Below, piece by piece: positions 5,540 to 7,636 of a stretch of 7,636 nt of DNA (the first letter of the stretch is position 1; each line of letters opens with the position of its first letter). A program made the position numbers and the translations under genes. This DNA comes from Acidobacteriota bacterium. Lineage in GTDB: Bacteria > Acidobacteriota > Thermoanaerobaculia > UBA5066. The DNA lies in assembly GCA_016789625.1 (NCBI GenBank), contig JAEUQS010000489.1:1-7636 (forward strand), read 5' to 3'. Below the pieces are notes generated by a model that was given only the letters and a program-made list of their open reading frames with translations, did not search any database and was not told the DNA's origin.

Positions 5540-6322
5540 ATGGAGACGAACCCGCAGACGATCCGCAGGCCTGAAGAGGACGGCGCCTACCTCCTGTTCA
5601 TGCTCGCGCTGAGCCTCATCTCCCTGGGCACCCTGGCTCTCACCACCGTGGCCCGCCTGGACGAGCCGACGATGAGCCTTCTCGTCAAGGCAGACACGCT
5701 GGTCTGCTTGTTCTTCTTCGTGGACTTCCTGCGGAGCTTCTACAAGGCCGAGAACCGGCTGACGTACTTCGTGACGTGGGGCTGGCTGGATCTCATCTCG
5801 AGCATCCCCATGGTCGATGCGCTGAGAGCCGGCCGGCTGGCCCGGGTGCTGCGCATCCTGCGCGTGTTCCGGGGCCTCAGGGCCACGAAGATCATCTCGA
5901 CGTTCATCCTCGAGAGGCGCACGCGCGGCGCGGTGCTCGCGGCCACCCTGATCGCCGGGCTCCTCGTGTTCGTGTCGAGCATCGCGATCCTGCAGGTGGA
6001 AACCCTCCCCGAGAGCAACATCAAGACGCCCGAGGACGCCCTGTGGTGGTCCTTCGTGACGATCACGACCGTGGGCTACGGCGACAAATTCCCCTCTTCG
6101 ACGGAAGGGCGCCTCATCGCGAGCGGACTGATGCTCGCGGGCGTCGGCCTCTTCGGAGCGCTGTCCGGCTTCATCGCCGCGTGGTTCCTGCGTCCGGAGC
6201 AGCAGCACCAGGAGAGCGAGATCGAGGAGCTCATCGTCGAGATCCGCGCGCTGAGGACCGAGGTCGCGGCTCTCCGCGAGGGGTCTCCTTCGCGGGAAGC
6301 CGAGCGGCCCGGCGCGGGCTGA
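5540..6322 (+). CDS. Six-helix voltage-gated-type potassium channel with C-terminal coiled coil
   Basis: A 260-residue Kv-like channel for passive, selective K+ flow across the inner membrane. Helix S1 is about 16-37, S2 about 48-67, S3 about 76-90. The S4 sensor (96-114) has arginines at 96, 99, 102, 105, 108, 111 and 114, exactly every third residue, the hallmark of a voltage sensor. S5 is about 131-152. The pore loop carries the K+ filter TTVGYGD (176-182), followed by S6 about 192-216. The tail, ESEIEELIVEIRALRTEVAAL (225-245), has heptad-spaced hydrophobic residues and should form a coiled coil that helps tetramer assembly. No RCK or cyclic-nucleotide domain is present. Size and layout resemble short bacterial channels of the KvAP type. 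The ATG at 5540 is the only sensible start; its ribosome binding site is weak. The gene is divergent from ktrB and converges on the AbgT gene. Confidence 0.94.
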   Translation: METNPQTIRRPEEDGAYLLFMLALSLISLGTLALTTVARLDEPTMSLLVKADTLVCLFFFVDFLRSFYKAENRLTYFVTWGWLDLISSIPMVDALRAGRLARVLRILRVFRGLRATKIISTFILERRTRGAVLAATLIAGLLVFVSSIAILQVETLPESNIKTPEDALWWSFVTITTVGYGDKFPSSTEGRLIASGLMLAGVGLFGALSGFIAAWFLRPEQQHQESEIEELIVEIRALRTEVAALREGSPSREAERPGAG

Positions 6323-6331
6323 GCCTCAGCC
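6317..6331. terminator. Perfect short palindrome across two convergent stop codons
   Basis: GGCTGAG (6317-6323), one spacer base, then CTCAGCC (6325-6331), a perfect 7-base inverted repeat. Both arms contain a gene end: the TGA of the channel (6320-6322) and, on the opposite strand, the TGA of the AbgT gene (6328-6326). A hairpin would form in both transcripts and might mark or stabilise their ends. There is no T-tract on either side, so it is not a classical intrinsic terminator. Confidence 0.3.
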
Positions 6332-7636
6332 GGGCTGAAGGGCCCCCGCGGGAAGCAGCAGCGGAGCGCCCGGTCCCACGGGCAGGCCGAGGAGATACCA
6401 GCCGACCAGGAAGATGGTCCACACGATGAAGAAGACGACCGAGTAGGGGAGCATCAGCGACAGCAGGGTCCCCATGCCGGCGTCCTTCGCGTACCGCTGC
6501 ACGAACGCGATGATGAGAGCGAAGTACGTCATCATCGGCGAGATGATGTTCGTGACGCTGTCGCCCACGCGGTAGGCGGCCTGGGTCAGCTCGGGCGAGT
6601 AGCCGAGCAGCATGAACATCGGCACGAACGCGGGCGCCATGACCGCCCACTTCGCGCTCGCGCTGCCCATGAAGAGGTTGAGGAGCGCCGAGAGCGCCAC
6701 GAGGCCGATGAGGAGCGGCACGCCGCCGAGCCCGAGCGCCTTCAGCGCGGCCGCGCCCTTCACCGCCACGATGAGCCCGAGGTTCGTCCACTTGAAGAAC
6801 GCCACGAACTGCGCCGCGAAGAACACGAGGACGAGGTAGCCGGCCATCGTCTTCATGGCCTCGTCCATGCCCTTCACCACGTCCCGTTCGCTCTTGAACC
6901 GGCCGGAGCCGAAGCCGTACGCGAGCCCGAGGACCAGCCCCCCGAGGAAGATGAAGGCCACGATTCCCGAGAGGAACGGCGAAGTGAGCACGCTGCCGGT
7001 CTTGGCGTCCCTCAGAAAACCTGAGGACGGGATCAGCCCGGCGAGGATCACGAGCGTGAGCCCGACGGCAGCGAGGAGGGCGAACCTCAGGCCGCGGCGC
7101 TCCTCGAGCTTGAGGGTCTCGAGCGGCTTGATTGCCTCGGCCGACTCGTACGCGCCCAGCCGCGGGACGATGAAGCGCTGGGTCACGAGGGTTCCCGTGA
7201 TCGTGATGACGAAGGTCGAAGCCGCGAGGAAGTAGTAGTTGCAGGCCGGGCTCACCACGTACGAAGGAACGAGGATGCGGGCGGCTTCCTGGGTGAGGCC
7301 GGCGAGCAGCGGATCCACCGTGCCGAGGAGCAGGTTCGCGCTGTAGCCGCCCGAGACCCCGGCGAACGCCGCCGCGAGGCCCGCCAGCGGATGCCGGCCC
7401 GCCGCGCGGAAGAGCAGCGCGGCAAGAGGAACGAGGAGCACGTAGCCCACCTCGCCCGCCGTGTTCGACATGACCCCGGCGAAGACGATCACGGGCGTGA
7501 GGAGGGCCTTCGGGGCGCTCAGCACGAGGCGCCGGAGAGCGGTTTCGAGAAGGCCGCTCGCCTCCGCGACGCCGATGCCGAGCATCGCGACGAGCACCGT
7601 GCCGAGCGGCGCGAACGACGTGAAGTTCTCCACGAG
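6326..7636 (-). CDS. abgT: AbgT-family transporter, N-terminally cut by the window edge
   Basis: The last 436 or so residues of an AbgT-family inner-membrane transporter. The family takes in p-aminobenzoyl-glutamate, a folate breakdown product, and some members export sulfonamides. The frame is open to the right edge (Leu-Val then ENFTSFAPLGTVLVAML), and that stretch lies inside the protein in relatives, so the GTG at 7633 is not a true start; about 70-80 residues are missing compared with the usual ~510. Family hallmarks in the visible part, numbered from that GTG, are NTAGEVGYVLLVPLAAL (57-73), GGYSANLLLGTVDPL (95-109), LNLFMGSASAKWAVMAPAF (318-336) and YRVGDSVTNIISPMMTYF (354-371). The last two are in the conserved region that lines the substrate site in solved family structures. 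Many hydrophobic helices are evident. The stop is 3 bases from the stop of the convergent channel. Substrate is not provable from sequence. Confidence 0.94.
   Translation of the reverse strand, partial: LVENFTSFAPLGTVLVAMLGIGVAEASGLLETALRRLVLSAPKALLTPVIVFAGVMSNTAGEVGYVLLVPLAALLFRAAGRHPLAGLAAAFAGVSGGYSANLLLGTVDPLLAGLTQEAARILVPSYVVSPACNYYFLAASTFVITITGTLVTQRFIVPRLGAYESAEAIKPLETLKLEERRGLRFALLAAVGLTLVILAGLIPSSGFLRDAKTGSVLTSPFLSGIVAFIFLGGLVLGLAYGFGSGRFKSERDVVKGMDEAMKTMAGYLVLVFFAAQFVAFFKWTNLGLIVAVKGAAALKALGLGGVPLLIGLVALSALLNLFMGSASAKWAVMAPAFVPMFMLLGYSPELTQAAYRVGDSVTNIISPMMTYFALIIAFVQRYAKDAGMGTLLSLMLPYSVVFFIVWTIFLVGWYLLGLPVGPGAPLLLPAGALQPG

Noticed and set aside
5498..6208. 236-codon minus-strand frame
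   Set aside because: Antisense to the K+ channel, with a hydrophilic repetitive composition typical of a shadow frame.

Overview
This is a high-GC bacterial window with tightly packed genes. No 16S rRNA or phylogenetic marker is present, so the source is only an inference. An ECF-type sigma factor coupled to a Ser/Thr protein kinase with a DWG motif, next to single-RCK Ktr-type potassium transport genes and an AbgT transporter, suits Acidobacteriota or a similar Gram-negative soil or sediment lineage (Planctomycetota, Myxococcota and Gemmatimonadota are alternatives). No tRNA, rRNA, CRISPR array, insertion sequence or integrase was seen.

Layout. The left part reads on the minus strand, from about 2247 down to 1: an ECF-like sigma factor (TTG start), a tail-anchored Ser/Thr kinase 7 bases behind it, a 116-residue four-helix membrane protein of unknown function with a very strong ribosome binding site, and the first 33 codons of a Kef/YbaL-type cation/proton antiporter that runs off the left edge. 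A 196-base divergent intergenic region (2248-2443) separates this block from a lone plus-strand gene (2444-2962). That gene encodes a small protein with a caspase-like His-Gly / Cys-Ser-Gly-Gly arrangement.

The centre is a two-gene minus-strand potassium uptake operon: a TrkH/KtrB-type pore subunit with a long N-terminal membrane extension, followed after 8 bases by a single-RCK KtrA/TrkA-type gating subunit. A 72-base divergent gap separates it from a plus-strand six-helix voltage-gated-type K+ channel with a GYGD filter. That channel converges, with only 3 bases between stop codons, on a minus-strand AbgT-family transporter that is cut at its N-terminus by the right edge.

How the genes fit together: KtrAB should import K+, the Kv-like channel should pass K+ in a voltage-dependent way, and the Kef-like protein should exchange K+ for H+. 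The window is therefore largely a cation-homeostasis neighbourhood, with a sigma/kinase signalling pair attached. The most unusual item is the small caspase-like ORF: a stand-alone, cytosolic-looking protein with its own leader, a possible SD-sequestering hairpin and a lysine-rich composition unlike its neighbours.
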